Positions 34,374 to 42,760 of a stretch of 64,000 nucleotides of DNA are shown in pieces. The stretch is from NCBI GenBank assembly GCA_016787415.1, contig JAEUUT010000222.1, forward strand, positions 1 to 64,000. The letters run 5' to 3'. Numbering within the stretch: position 1 is the first letter of the stretch; each line of letters opens with the position of its first letter. The stretch is from Saprospiraceae bacterium (GTDB taxonomy: Bacteria; Bacteroidota; Bacteroidia; Chitinophagales; Saprospiraceae). A program made the position numbers and the translations under genes. Under the pieces are notes generated by a model. The model had not been told where the DNA came from. It worked only from the letters and a program-made list of their open reading frames with translations, and searched no databases.

Positions 34374-35732
34374 ATGCAAATACGAAGCAAACTCACACTG
34401 CAATTTATCGTTCTGGTAGCAGGCATCCTGCTGCTCTCGCTGTGCTTTATTTATTTCAAATTCAGGCAGATCACCGAAACAGAATTTTACAACAACCTGC
34501 GCTCCAAGGCGCTGATGACGGCCGAAATGGTATTGCATGAAGAGGAAAAACTGCATGTACTACGGCCGCAAACCCCGGATGCCGGTGAAGCGCTTCCTTT
34601 TCGTGAAAATGTTGTGATTTACAACAGCGATCTGGAAATGGTTTTCGCTTTTAATTCCGATGCGCCGCCATTGATGGCCGACCGTTTGAGACAACTAAAA
34701 AACAACGAAGAAACCTGTTTCCAGCACAACGACCTGCATGCCATCGGCATATCTCATCAAAGCCACAGCGGCAAACAATACCTGATCGTTGCGGAATCTA
34801 TTTTCAACTCTGAAGAACTGGCCAACCTGCGCAATATCCTGATTATCAGTTTCTTCATGGGCATTGGTATTGTAGCGGCAGGCGGCTGGATTTATGCCGG
34901 GCAGGCTATGGCGCCTGTTTCGCGCATTATCAATCAGGTGGATCGTATTCTGCCCTCCGACCTCAGCGCTCGCCTCGATGCAGCCAACAACCACGACGAA
35001 ATATCCAGGCTGGTTATTACTTTCAACCGATTGCTTGACCGGATACAATTTGCCTTTCGGATGCAAAAGAGTTTTATCTCCAATGTGTCGCATGAATTGA
35101 AAAATCCGCTTTCCGTCATCCTTTCGCAATTAGAAGTAGCCCTCGATAAAAAACGGAGCGCAGCCGAGTACCATGCCACGCTTGCTTCTGTTCATGAAGA
35201 TACCCGCGAATTAAGCGACGTGACCGAAAAACTCCTTCAGTTGGCCCGCGTTCACTCCGAAGGTACCAACATCGCATTTGAACAGGTCCGGCTCGATGAA
35301 ATCATGCTTCAAACCCGAGCCGCCCTGCTTCGTATGCACCCCGACTACCACATTTCATTTGATATAGAAGGCATACCCGAAAGTGAAGACCAACTATGTG
35401 TTCTTGGCAACGAATCGCTTTTACGCTCGGCATTCCAGAACCTGATGGACAATGGATGTAAGTTTTCGCCGGATAAAAAAGTAGAAGTAAAAATCGGTTT
35501 CGAGGTAAACGGCAAACACTACGTGGAAATCACAGACCGTGGCCCTGGCATTCCCCAAAAGGATATGCAACTCATTTTTCAACCTTTTTATCGCAGTTCC
35601 CAGAATATTCATGTGCGTGGTTCAGGCATTGGGCTTTCGTTGGTCGACAGCATCCTGAAACTACACCATGTTATACTCGACGTAGCGTCTGCGCAGGGTA
35701 AAGGCACTACTTTCAAACTCAGTTTCCCTTAA
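34374..35732 (+). CDS. HAMP-containing sensor histidine kinase
   Basis: 452 residues. TM1 about 8-27 and TM2 about 154-175 bracket a periplasmic sensor of about 125 residues. A HAMP linker follows (about 178-230), then HisKA with phospho-acceptor His240 (SFISNVSHELKNPLS) and an HATPase_c domain (NLMDNGCKFSP, ITDRGPGIPQKD, GSGIGLSLVDSI). It phosphorylates the regulator encoded 6 bases upstream. The sensor domain carries no recognised binding motif. Architecture resembles CusS/QseC-like kinases. Confidence 0.93.
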   Translation: MQIRSKLTLQFIVLVAGILLLSLCFIYFKFRQITETEFYNNLRSKALMTAEMVLHEEEKLHVLRPQTPDAGEALPFRENVVIYNSDLEMVFAFNSDAPPLMADRLRQLKNNEETCFQHNDLHAIGISHQSHSGKQYLIVAESIFNSEELANLRNILIISFFMGIGIVAAGGWIYAGQAMAPVSRIINQVDRILPSDLSARLDAANNHDEISRLVITFNRLLDRIQFAFRMQKSFISNVSHELKNPLSVILSQLEVALDKKRSAAEYHATLASVHEDTRELSDVTEKLLQLARVHSEGTNIAFEQVRLDEIMLQTRAALLRMHPDYHISFDIEGIPESEDQLCVLGNESLLRSAFQNLMDNGCKFSPDKKVEVKIGFEVNGKHYVEITDRGPGIPQKDMQLIFQPFYRSSQNIHVRGSGIGLSLVDSILKLHHVILDVASAQGKGTTFKLSFP

Positions 35733-35816
35733 TAATCAAGCACATATAGACGTATCCCAATAATCCAAGCAGTACACCGATTACTCTCCAGGCTTCATCC
35801 AATACCAGTTTGGCTT

Positions 35817-37199
35817 ATGAAAAGAAAATGGTTTGCCTGTATTACAAATACCCTTTTTGCAATTCTTTTGTTCAGTGTCGCGCTGAGTCAAAGTTGCCAG
35901 CCATTGGGAGAAAAGGAGTCCGAAGAGCATAAAATGGCTACCGAAACTACCCTGGCATGGAATCGTCTGATGCTCGATCTGGATCGGTATACTCCCGGGT
36001 ATCGGCCGCCTATCAGTGCGCGTATGTTTGCCTATGTAGAAATGGCTGCTTATGAGGCGGCATTGCCCGACCTTAAAGGATATGAATCCTTGGAACAATA
36101 CTGCCCGGGATACATGCGTCCGTCGATTTTGCCATCCACGAAAAAATTCCACCTGCCGACCAGTGTAAATGCTGCCTACGCGCAAATTTTGCGCGATTTT
36201 TTTCCGACAACACCCGATTATATGAAAAAACGCATTGACGATCTGGAAGATCGCAATGCGCGTCGTTTTCATGAAATTACTGACAACGAAATTCTGTATC
36301 AATCCAAAACATTCGGTCAATCCGTAAGCAAGGCCGTTTGGCACTGGTCGATGACTGATAAAGAAGGCCACGACGCATTCCTCTACAATTTTGATAAAAA
36401 ATACGTTCCTCCGGCGTGCGAAGGCTGCTGGCAACCACAGGGCGCCAGGCCTTTGCCAGCATTGTTGCCCAACTGGGGTAAAGTACGAACATTTGTAGCC
36501 ACTACAACGGAGGTTCTGGTAAAACCTCCGCTCCCTTTTGAAGAATCACCTGGTTCTGGCTTGCACACAGAAGCCCTGGAGTTACTTTCCGTATCTCACC
36601 CGCTCAGCAAAGAAAATAGATGGATTGCTGAATTGTGGAGCGACGACCTTCCGGGGCTTACAGTTACGCCGGCTGGCCGATGGATTTCCATTGCTAATCA
36701 AGCACTGGCGCAGGCAGATTTGCCTTTTGAGCAGGTGATTGAGACATATCTGAAAACAGCCATAGCCTTATGCGATGTGGGCATCGTAACCTGGAATGCA
36801 AAATACACCTATAACCGGGAAAGACCCGACAGTTATATCCGCAGGGTAATGAAAACCGAGTGGAAACCGCTACACGACAACCCAAACTTCCCCTCCTACC
36901 CTTCCGGACACTCTGCATTCGGAGCCGCAGCAGCAGAAGTACTAGCAGCGCAGTTGGGTGATAACTTTACCCTTACGGATCGCACACACGAACACCGCCA
37001 AGAGTTTACAGGCAAACCCCGTACCTATCATTCATTTGCAGAAATGGCACAGGAAAACGCCGCATCCCGCGTGCTGATAGGGGTACACTATCGAATGGAT
37101 TGCAAGGAAGGGCTTCGGCTAGGGAAACTTGTCGGACAAAAGGTAAATGCGCTGGCGCTGAGACGAGCGGAAGCCGGAATTATGAAGAAAACGATGTGA
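35817..37199 (+). CDS. Vanadium-dependent haloperoxidase / PAP2-type protein 2
   Basis: 460 residues. An N-terminal hydrophobic segment ends in ALSQSCQPLG, a probable lipoprotein signal. The same active-site series as its paralogue is intact: KYTYNRERPDSYIRR, FPSYPSGHSAFG, SRVLIGVHYRMDCKE. Co-directional with and 84 bases after the sensor kinase, so possibly in its operon. Its TGA stop is the start of the left arm of a perfect 40-bp palindrome (37198-37302). Haloperoxidase versus acid phosphatase activity cannot be decided from sequence. Confidence 0.88.
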   Translation: MKRKWFACITNTLFAILLFSVALSQSCQPLGEKESEEHKMATETTLAWNRLMLDLDRYTPGYRPPISARMFAYVEMAAYEAALPDLKGYESLEQYCPGYMRPSILPSTKKFHLPTSVNAAYAQILRDFFPTTPDYMKKRIDDLEDRNARRFHEITDNEILYQSKTFGQSVSKAVWHWSMTDKEGHDAFLYNFDKKYVPPACEGCWQPQGARPLPALLPNWGKVRTFVATTTEVLVKPPLPFEESPGSGLHTEALELLSVSHPLSKENRWIAELWSDDLPGLTVTPAGRWISIANQALAQADLPFEQVIETYLKTAIALCDVGIVTWNAKYTYNRERPDSYIRRVMKTEWKPLHDNPNFPSYPSGHSAFGAAAAEVLAAQLGDNFTLTDRTHEHRQEFTGKPRTYHSFAEMAQENAASRVLIGVHYRMDCKEGLRLGKLVGQKVNALALRRAEAGIMKKTM

Positions 37200-37302
37200 G
37201 TTATGAGTTATGAGTTATGAGTGTAACGTACTTACTCATGGCTTGCTCAAAAGTGTGGCCAAGAGTAAGTACGTTACACTCATAACTCATAACTCATAAC
37301 TC
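37198..37302. repeat. Perfect 40-bp palindrome with GAGTTAT heptamer arms (copy C)
   Basis: Arms 37198-37237 and 37263-37302 are perfectly complementary over 40 bases. Beyond one A-A mismatch, TGGC/GCCA extends the stem around a 15-base loop (37243-37257). The outer part of each arm is three tandem GAGTTAT heptamers. The left arm starts inside the haloperoxidase stop codon; the right arm includes the last codons and stop of hemE. The loop and heptamers match the element at 52267-52365. Confidence 0.95.
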
Positions 37303-38345
37303 TTTACCGTTTGTACAAACGCCCGCACGCCTTCCAGCGGCGTATCCGGATAGACGCCGTGGCCGAGGTTGACAATGTGGTTGCTGCCAAAGGCTTTCAG
37401 CATTTTACGGGTTTCTTTTTCAATGGTTGGAATATCAGCGTACAAGGCGCAGGGGTCGAGGTTACCCTGCAATACTTTTTTCCCGCCTGTGGCCATTTTA
37501 GCGTATTCAGGGGTGATATTCCAGTCGAGGCCGATCACCTGGCAGGGCAATTCTGCCAATTCCTCAAGTGCAAACCATGCGCCTTTTGCAAATACCGTTT
37601 TCGGTACTTCCGGTATTGCTTCGCAAATTTGTTGAAGGTAAGGCACTGAAAATGCGCTGTAATGTGCCGGGGGTAATTCGCCCGCCCAGGAGTCGAACAA
37701 TTGAATCAAATCGGCGCCTGCCTCTACCTGGCCGCGCAGATAAACGATGGTTGTATCGGTGATTTTTTGCAACAGCGCATGCGATAATTCGGGCTGGCTG
37801 TACAGCATGCGACGGGCTTTTGAAAAGGTTTTACTTCCTCCTCCTTCCACCATATAGGCAAAAATAGTCCAGGGGGCGCCTGCAAACCCAATCAGCGGCA
37901 CGCGGTCGGCCAGTTCGCGTTTGGTAATTTTCAAAGCCTCGTACACATACGTAAGATGAGATGCTGCTTCGGCGCCGGAAATCAATTTCGCTACATCATG
38001 CTGATTTTCAATGACCTGTGGAAATCTGGGGCCTTTAGCCTCTATCATTTCATAATCCAGCCCCATGGCTTCCGGCACCACCAAAATATCAGAAAAAATG
38101 ATGGCGGCATCCACGCCCAGTTCGTCTACTGGCTGAACGGTGGCTTCCGCAGCGGCTTCTGGCGTTTTTACAAAAGCCTTGAAGTCTGGAAAATTTGCGC
38201 GCAGCGCCCGGTATTGAGGCAAAATACGACCTGCCTGCCGCATCAGCCAAACGGGAGGACGCCCGGTAGCCACACCTGCTGCGGCTCGAAGAAATAGATG
38301 TTTGGATTCAATTGCTGTAGCAAGAGCAGCAGTAGACGCAGTCAT
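37287..38345 (-). CDS. hemE: Uroporphyrinogen decarboxylase
   Basis: 352 residues from ATG 38345 (MTASTAALATAIESKHLFLR). The upstream extension to 38495 is out of keeping with the family and would overlap the permease gene. It decarboxylates four acetate groups of uroporphyrinogen III to give coproporphyrinogen III in heme synthesis. Signature segments: PPVWLMRQAGRILPQYR, ITKRELADRVPLIGFAGAPW, LFDSWAG and HGVYPDTPLEGVRAFV. The C-terminal SYEL and the stop codon are encoded by the GAGTTAT heptamers of the palindrome at 37198-37302, so the 3' end has been shaped by the repeat. Confidence 0.95.
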   Translation of the reverse strand: MTASTAALATAIESKHLFLRAAAGVATGRPPVWLMRQAGRILPQYRALRANFPDFKAFVKTPEAAAEATVQPVDELGVDAAIIFSDILVVPEAMGLDYEMIEAKGPRFPQVIENQHDVAKLISGAEAASHLTYVYEALKITKRELADRVPLIGFAGAPWTIFAYMVEGGGSKTFSKARRMLYSQPELSHALLQKITDTTIVYLRGQVEAGADLIQLFDSWAGELPPAHYSAFSVPYLQQICEAIPEVPKTVFAKGAWFALEELAELPCQVIGLDWNITPEYAKMATGGKKVLQGNLDPCALYADIPTIEKETRKMLKAFGSNHIVNLGHGVYPDTPLEGVRAFVQTVKSYEL

Positions 38346-38449
38346 GGAAAAGAGGATATGGTTAATAACGGGCACAAAGTTACCGCCATTGGTGGCAACT
38401 ATATGAACGCGCTCAGGTATTGACCAAAAAGTGACCGAATCACATGCCT

Positions 38450-39769
38450 CTATCTGAAACGAATGGCCCGAACGGGTGCGATTTTGGAGACCCACAGCGC
38501 CGGCAGTATCAGAAATGTTACTGTAATAATCAGGGTGCCAACATTTACGCCAATAATGGCCAGCCAGTTGAAGCGCACCGGCGCATAGGAAAGGTAGTAA
38601 TCGGCTTCATTCAAACGGATAAGGTGAAACTTGTCTTCCAGAAAACAAAAGCCCAAGCCTATCAAATTTCCCCAAAACATCCCTGTGAGGGTAATCACCG
38701 CAGCATAATACAGGAAAATTTTTCGAATACGTCCCGTCGATTCACCCAGCGCTTTTAGGATGCCGATAAGGGAAGTGTGTTCGAGCAGCAACACCATCAG
38801 CGCCGTAATCATGTTGATAATCGCCACGGCAAGCATCAGTGCCAGTATGACTACTTCGTTGTAATCCTGCAATTGCAGCCACTCAAAAATGGCTGGAAAT
38901 TTATCCCGAATGCTGACACTCAACAACTCCGGTGGCAGTACTTCATTGTAAATGAATTCGTTGTACTGATCGAGGTCGCGCAAATCGTCCAGCCAGATTT
39001 CAAAACCCTCCACCTGGCCTTCGTTCCAGCCGAGCAATCCTTGTGTAATACGCAGGTCGCAGAGCGCAAATTTCCGGTCGTACTCTTCCAGTCCGGTCTT
39101 GTACAAGCCGCAAATCTGGAAGGCCCGCCGCAATTGTTCTCCCTGTTTTACAAAATGCACCACGAGTTTATCGCCCACATTTACCTGAAGTCGATCGGCC
39201 GTTTGCTGGCTAATAATGATGTCGCGGGATGGAGCCGAGTCAGGCTGCGACAGGAATTTGCCTGCTATCAGGTAAGGTTTCAGGTTGTTCCAATCGAAAT
39301 CAGCGCCCACACCTTTCAGCAGGATACCCTCCATCGTTGTTTTGGTGCGAATGATACCAGGCGTGTGAGCATATACCTGGATGTGCCGAATGCCGCCACG
39401 CGAACGCTTTTCAATTTCGTTTCCGGTTTCGAATCCCAGAAAAGTTTGTATGGCAGGATAGGTAATGCTCCGAATCGTATCGAGAGAGGGGTAAAAAGGC
39501 TGTTTTATTGGAACAGGTGTGGGCTCATACGACAAGGCATATTGCGTATCTGAAATGTGAATATGCCCCCAGAACTCGAATATTTTCCGGCTGATCTCGG
39601 TTTTGAACCCGGCAATCAGCGCAGTGGCAGAAATCATCACGGCCACACTGAGCGCTACTGCTGCGATGGCAATGCGCAAAATGATTTTCGAAAAACTGTT
39701 ACCCGATGAAAAGGCGATGCGACGGGCAATAAAAAAGGGTAAATTCAAGGTTAAGAACGGGTTTTGCAA
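38450..39769 (-). CDS. FtsX/LolC-type ABC transporter permease
   Basis: 439 residues, start TTG 39769 (MQNPFLTLNLPFFIARRIAF); no nearby ATG gives the full first helix. TM1 (about 28-52) is followed by a large periplasmic domain and three C-terminal helices (about 295-330, 340-370, 395-430), the MacB/LolC/E arrangement. The N-terminal FFIARRIAF...FSKIILRIAIAAVALSVAVM pattern fits LolC/E, which extracts lipoproteins from the inner membrane. The ATPase partner is not in this neighbourhood. It sits 19 bases after the histidine kinase gene. Confidence 0.85.
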   Translation of the reverse strand: MQNPFLTLNLPFFIARRIAFSSGNSFSKIILRIAIAAVALSVAVMISATALIAGFKTEISRKIFEFWGHIHISDTQYALSYEPTPVPIKQPFYPSLDTIRSITYPAIQTFLGFETGNEIEKRSRGGIRHIQVYAHTPGIIRTKTTMEGILLKGVGADFDWNNLKPYLIAGKFLSQPDSAPSRDIIISQQTADRLQVNVGDKLVVHFVKQGEQLRRAFQICGLYKTGLEEYDRKFALCDLRITQGLLGWNEGQVEGFEIWLDDLRDLDQYNEFIYNEVLPPELLSVSIRDKFPAIFEWLQLQDYNEVVILALMLAVAIINMITALMVLLLEHTSLIGILKALGESTGRIRKIFLYYAAVITLTGMFWGNLIGLGFCFLEDKFHLIRLNEADYYLSYAPVRFNWLAIIGVNVGTLIITVTFLILPALWVSKIAPVRAIRFR

Positions 39770-39788
39770 TCAACTATATTCGATCGGA

Positions 39789-41687
39789 CTACTCCTCATT
39801 CATGATCGGGAGCAACACTTCTACCCGGGTGCCGGTTCGTTGCCCGCCGGTCATTTCTCCCAGATCGGTTATTTCGATAAAGTTTTCACGGGTGCTTTTT
39901 TGAATCTGGTGCAGCAGTAGCAGGCGTTCCTTCGTGATGTCCATACCACGAGAGCGGTGTTTCTGGAATCCCGGCTGGTTGATTTGTTTTTCACGCCCTT
40001 TGTTGATACCTACACCGTCGTCTTCAATGATACAACGCACCATGTTGTCGTCTTCCAGCAATTGAAATTCAATAAGCAGTCGGCCTTCCTGCCGGGGACG
40101 CAAACCGTGCTCGATGGCATTTTCGACAAATGGCTGCACAATCATGGTCGGGATCATCATATCGTCCATATCGTGGAGGCGCGGAGCGATAATCTGGAAT
40201 GCCAGGCGGTCGCGGAAGCGCAGTTTCCTGTTGATGTCCAGATAACGTTCCAGAAATTCAATTTCCTGTTCGAGTGTCACTTCCTCCAGTTCTGAATACT
40301 CGAGGGTATGGCGCATCATTTTGGCAAATTTGGCGAGATAGGACTCTGCGTCGCTGTTGCGGCCCGAAGTCACAAGTCCCTGTATGGCATTGAGCACATT
40401 GAACATGAAATGCGGGTTCATTTGAGCACGCAAAGCACGCAATTGAAGCCCGGCCACGCGCAAACGTGCCATTTGTGCTTCCTGGCGGCTCCGTTCCAAC
40501 TGGTGGCGCGCTTCTATTTCCTGCCGTTCGTGGTCGCGCAACTGGTCGAAATGCTGCCTGTTGAGGTCGGTGGCGCGTTGTTGCCAGAGGTAGGCGTCTT
40601 CGTAGTTCTTTTTACCGGCAAATAATTCAGCCAGGTTTTGGCATACCTGTCCCAGGTGGTACAGATCGTGACCACGCTGTCCGATTTCCCAGGATTTTTT
40701 CAGGTGTTGTTCTGCCTGTTTGGCATCGTCGAGTTGCAGGAAAATGCCGGCGCGCCAGTTTTCAATTTTGGAAAGGTTGGTGAAGTCGACCGGTTTGGTG
40801 GCCGGGTCGTACTGAGCGGCAGCCTGTCCGAATAAATTGAGCGCCCGCACAAACTGACCGTCGAGCATAGCCAGAATCCCCAGGTTGCTCAGGGCATGTG
40901 TTTTGGCTTCGAGGTCGCCTACACCCGCTACCTGTAGCACGGTTTCAAAAAATGTCTGTGCCTGCTCCGCTTCATTGCGTGCCAAAGCGGCACGGCCTGC
41001 ATTCAGGTAGTGCCAGGCGAGACGTGGCCGCAGGTGGTGTTTCTCCACAATGGGAAGTACGCGACGATATGCCTCCAGGCTTTTATCTTTTTCATCGAGG
41101 CGTTCGTACAAATCGCCTAATCCGCTGAGAACCAGCGTTTTAATATAAAAGTCTTTCAGCCCTGCTTTTGGGCCAATATCCATCAGCCCTTTTTCCGCTT
41201 CCATCAGGGAGTTGAGGGCCTGGCGATTATTGCTCAAGTGCAGGTGCAAAAAACCTTCCCGGCAGGCAATGAAAGCACGCAAGCGCGGCTGCTCTGCCTC
41301 TCCGAGGTATCTTCTGGCCCGATCCAGTGCGTCTTCGGCTGCCGACCAATCGCGCTTGTTGAGGAAAGTAGCAGCCATATCGGCCCATACTTCGGCAAGT
41401 GCCCAGGAATCAGCAAGGCTTTCCAGGATTCCGATGGCATGTCGGGCGTGCAGCAGCGACTGATCATAACGGTTCCACTGGTTTTCGAGAAATGCAGCAC
41501 TCTGATGGTAGGACAGTCGGATGTCGAATGGGCTGCGCGGTGTGATTAATCCGGAAAGTTCGCCCAAGGCAGCCTTGGCCTGTTCAAAATCGGTAAACAC
41601 CCAGCGTGCGAGGTTATCGCTCAGCCGCCGAAGCAGGGTTGCATCGGCATTTGCGGTGTTCGATTTGAAATCAGGAGCGCTGTTCAT
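39789..41687 (-). CDS. Cytoplasmic TPR-containing LytS-type histidine kinase
   Basis: 632 residues without membrane helices. Residues about 60-380 form TPR-like helical repeats (WALAEVWADMAATFLNKRDW, LSGLGDLYERLDEKDKSLEA, LSNLGILAMLDGQFVRALNL). After a coiled coil (380-420) comes the His_kinase domain with phospho-acceptor His426 in RAQMNPHFMFN, then an HATPase fold (MIVQPFVENAIEHGLRP, IIEDDGVGIN). LytS-type kinases normally signal to a LytR regulator, but none is adjacent, so it is an orphan here. Absence of a membrane sensor suggests a cytoplasmic signal or protein partner. Confidence 0.9.
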   Translation of the reverse strand: MNSAPDFKSNTANADATLLRRLSDNLARWVFTDFEQAKAALGELSGLITPRSPFDIRLSYHQSAAFLENQWNRYDQSLLHARHAIGILESLADSWALAEVWADMAATFLNKRDWSAAEDALDRARRYLGEAEQPRLRAFIACREGFLHLHLSNNRQALNSLMEAEKGLMDIGPKAGLKDFYIKTLVLSGLGDLYERLDEKDKSLEAYRRVLPIVEKHHLRPRLAWHYLNAGRAALARNEAEQAQTFFETVLQVAGVGDLEAKTHALSNLGILAMLDGQFVRALNLFGQAAAQYDPATKPVDFTNLSKIENWRAGIFLQLDDAKQAEQHLKKSWEIGQRGHDLYHLGQVCQNLAELFAGKKNYEDAYLWQQRATDLNRQHFDQLRDHERQEIEARHQLERSRQEAQMARLRVAGLQLRALRAQMNPHFMFNVLNAIQGLVTSGRNSDAESYLAKFAKMMRHTLEYSELEEVTLEQEIEFLERYLDINRKLRFRDRLAFQIIAPRLHDMDDMMIPTMIVQPFVENAIEHGLRPRQEGRLLIEFQLLEDDNMVRCIIEDDGVGINKGREKQINQPGFQKHRSRGMDITKERLLLLHQIQKSTRENFIEITDLGEMTGGQRTGTRVEVLLPIMNEE

Positions 41688-41768
41688 ATTTTCGTTTGCT
41701 CATGCGGGTTGGGTGAGCAAAGTAAACCATTTTTAAAGATTATTCCGATTTTTCAGGTGCGCATTGGG

Positions 41769-42617
41769 TTATTTACCAATTCGCAGCCAGTACGAACCGC
41801 CGTGTTGCTCCACATTTTCAAGATTGGGATGGTTCCACATATCCGCAATGATATGGCTCAACTCCTCGTCCTGGGAAATAAAATAATTGGGCAATATGGT
41901 GGAATAGTGGTGCGGATTGGCAAGCAAAAATGCTGCCAGTACATATTGCTCCGAGTAAAAACGGTCGCACATGAATTGTGGATAGTCGAACGGGATGTAG
42001 ATGTCATGGATATGCACCACTACCCCTTTTTTCAATTCGGGCAGCACTTCCATAAAAAATACCGTAGCATCGGAATTGGGGAATACCCGATGGGAGTTGT
42101 CGACAAACAACACGTCGTTTTCGTCCAGTTCTTTTAAAAAGGCATTGTCCAGATTCTCAAACGGCGTCCGAATGACCTGATCCGCCAAATGGTCGATCTC
42201 TGCCCTTGGGAAAGGATCGATGGACACAATCTCCATATCGAGCCCGAGGTCTTTTTTGACCTTGTGCGCAACTTTGGTTGAGTTGCCGGAACCAATTTCC
42301 ACGTAGCGTTTGGGTTTTAGTTCGGCCAGCAGCACATAGAGTGCCATAATATCGAGGCCAGGCAGGAAATTGTTGTTCCAGCCGGGCTGGCTGGCATCCT
42401 GCACAGCATCCATTTTTTTTATGGACTGTATTTGAGACTTGTATTTACCGAATACCCGCAGCCATTTTACATATTCATCCCGATTGGCATTTACTACAAA
42501 CTCCAGGTGCGGATGTGCGGGCAAACCGTGGCCATGACGAGGTTTGAAGTCTACTTTATATTCCAGAAAAAGTGTCTGGAAACGTGGGGCCAGAAAGCGA
42601 TATATTTTCTTCAGCAT
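41769..42617 (-). CDS. Class I SAM-dependent methyltransferase-like protein
   Basis: 282 residues. The Rossmann-type SAM motif I is clear (RYVEIGSGNSTKVAHKV, about 114-130), with an acidic motif II region (MEIVSIDPFPRAEID), DVLFVDNSHR and a later HIHDIYIPFDYP that may hold the active site or a metal. It resembles the Methyltransf_24 group. Substrate unknown. A TAnnTTTG box lies upstream at 42649-42656, so it likely has its own promoter, and the kinase gene downstream starts 81 bases after its stop. Confidence 0.82.
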   Translation of the reverse strand: MLKKIYRFLAPRFQTLFLEYKVDFKPRHGHGLPAHPHLEFVVNANRDEYVKWLRVFGKYKSQIQSIKKMDAVQDASQPGWNNNFLPGLDIMALYVLLAELKPKRYVEIGSGNSTKVAHKVKKDLGLDMEIVSIDPFPRAEIDHLADQVIRTPFENLDNAFLKELDENDVLFVDNSHRVFPNSDATVFFMEVLPELKKGVVVHIHDIYIPFDYPQFMCDRFYSEQYVLAAFLLANPHHYSTILPNYFISQDEELSHIIADMWNHPNLENVEQHGGSYWLRIGK

Positions 42618-42648
42618 GAAATTAACAGGGCATTTTCAAAAAGCCGCG

Positions 42649-42656
42649 CAAAACTA
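42649..42656 (-). promoter_or_regulatory. Candidate -7 box (TAGTTTTG) for the methyltransferase gene
   Basis: TAGTTTTG on the - strand matches TAnnTTTG, 31 bases before the start codon at 42617. No convincing -33 element was found. Confidence 0.45.
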
Positions 42657-42716
42657 CTGCTGAAAGAAGTGGAAAGGCATTTTTTTCTTGAAAAAGTGAT
42701 ACTGAAGGGAAATAAG

Positions 42717-42751
42717 GGCTGTCTCATAAGCACATTACTTATGAGACAGCC
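42717..42751. terminator. 14-bp perfect hairpin at the end of the LVIVD gene
   Basis: GGCTGTCTCATAAG / CTTATGAGACAGCC (42717-42730, 42738-42751) with a 7-base loop, nine bases after the stop codon of the gene at 42761. No T tract follows on the gene strand, so it may act as a 3' stabiliser or with a termination factor. Confidence 0.8.
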
Positions 42752-42760
42752 TCGCAATAC

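Noticed and set aside
37198..37302. Possible insertion sequence or MITE ends
   Set aside because: No transposase and no target-site duplication is seen on either side of copy C or copy E; flanking bases differ and the elements abut stop codons.
38346..38495. N-terminal extension of HemE
   Set aside because: It overlaps the permease gene end and is not family-like; the start at 38345 gives the expected N terminus.
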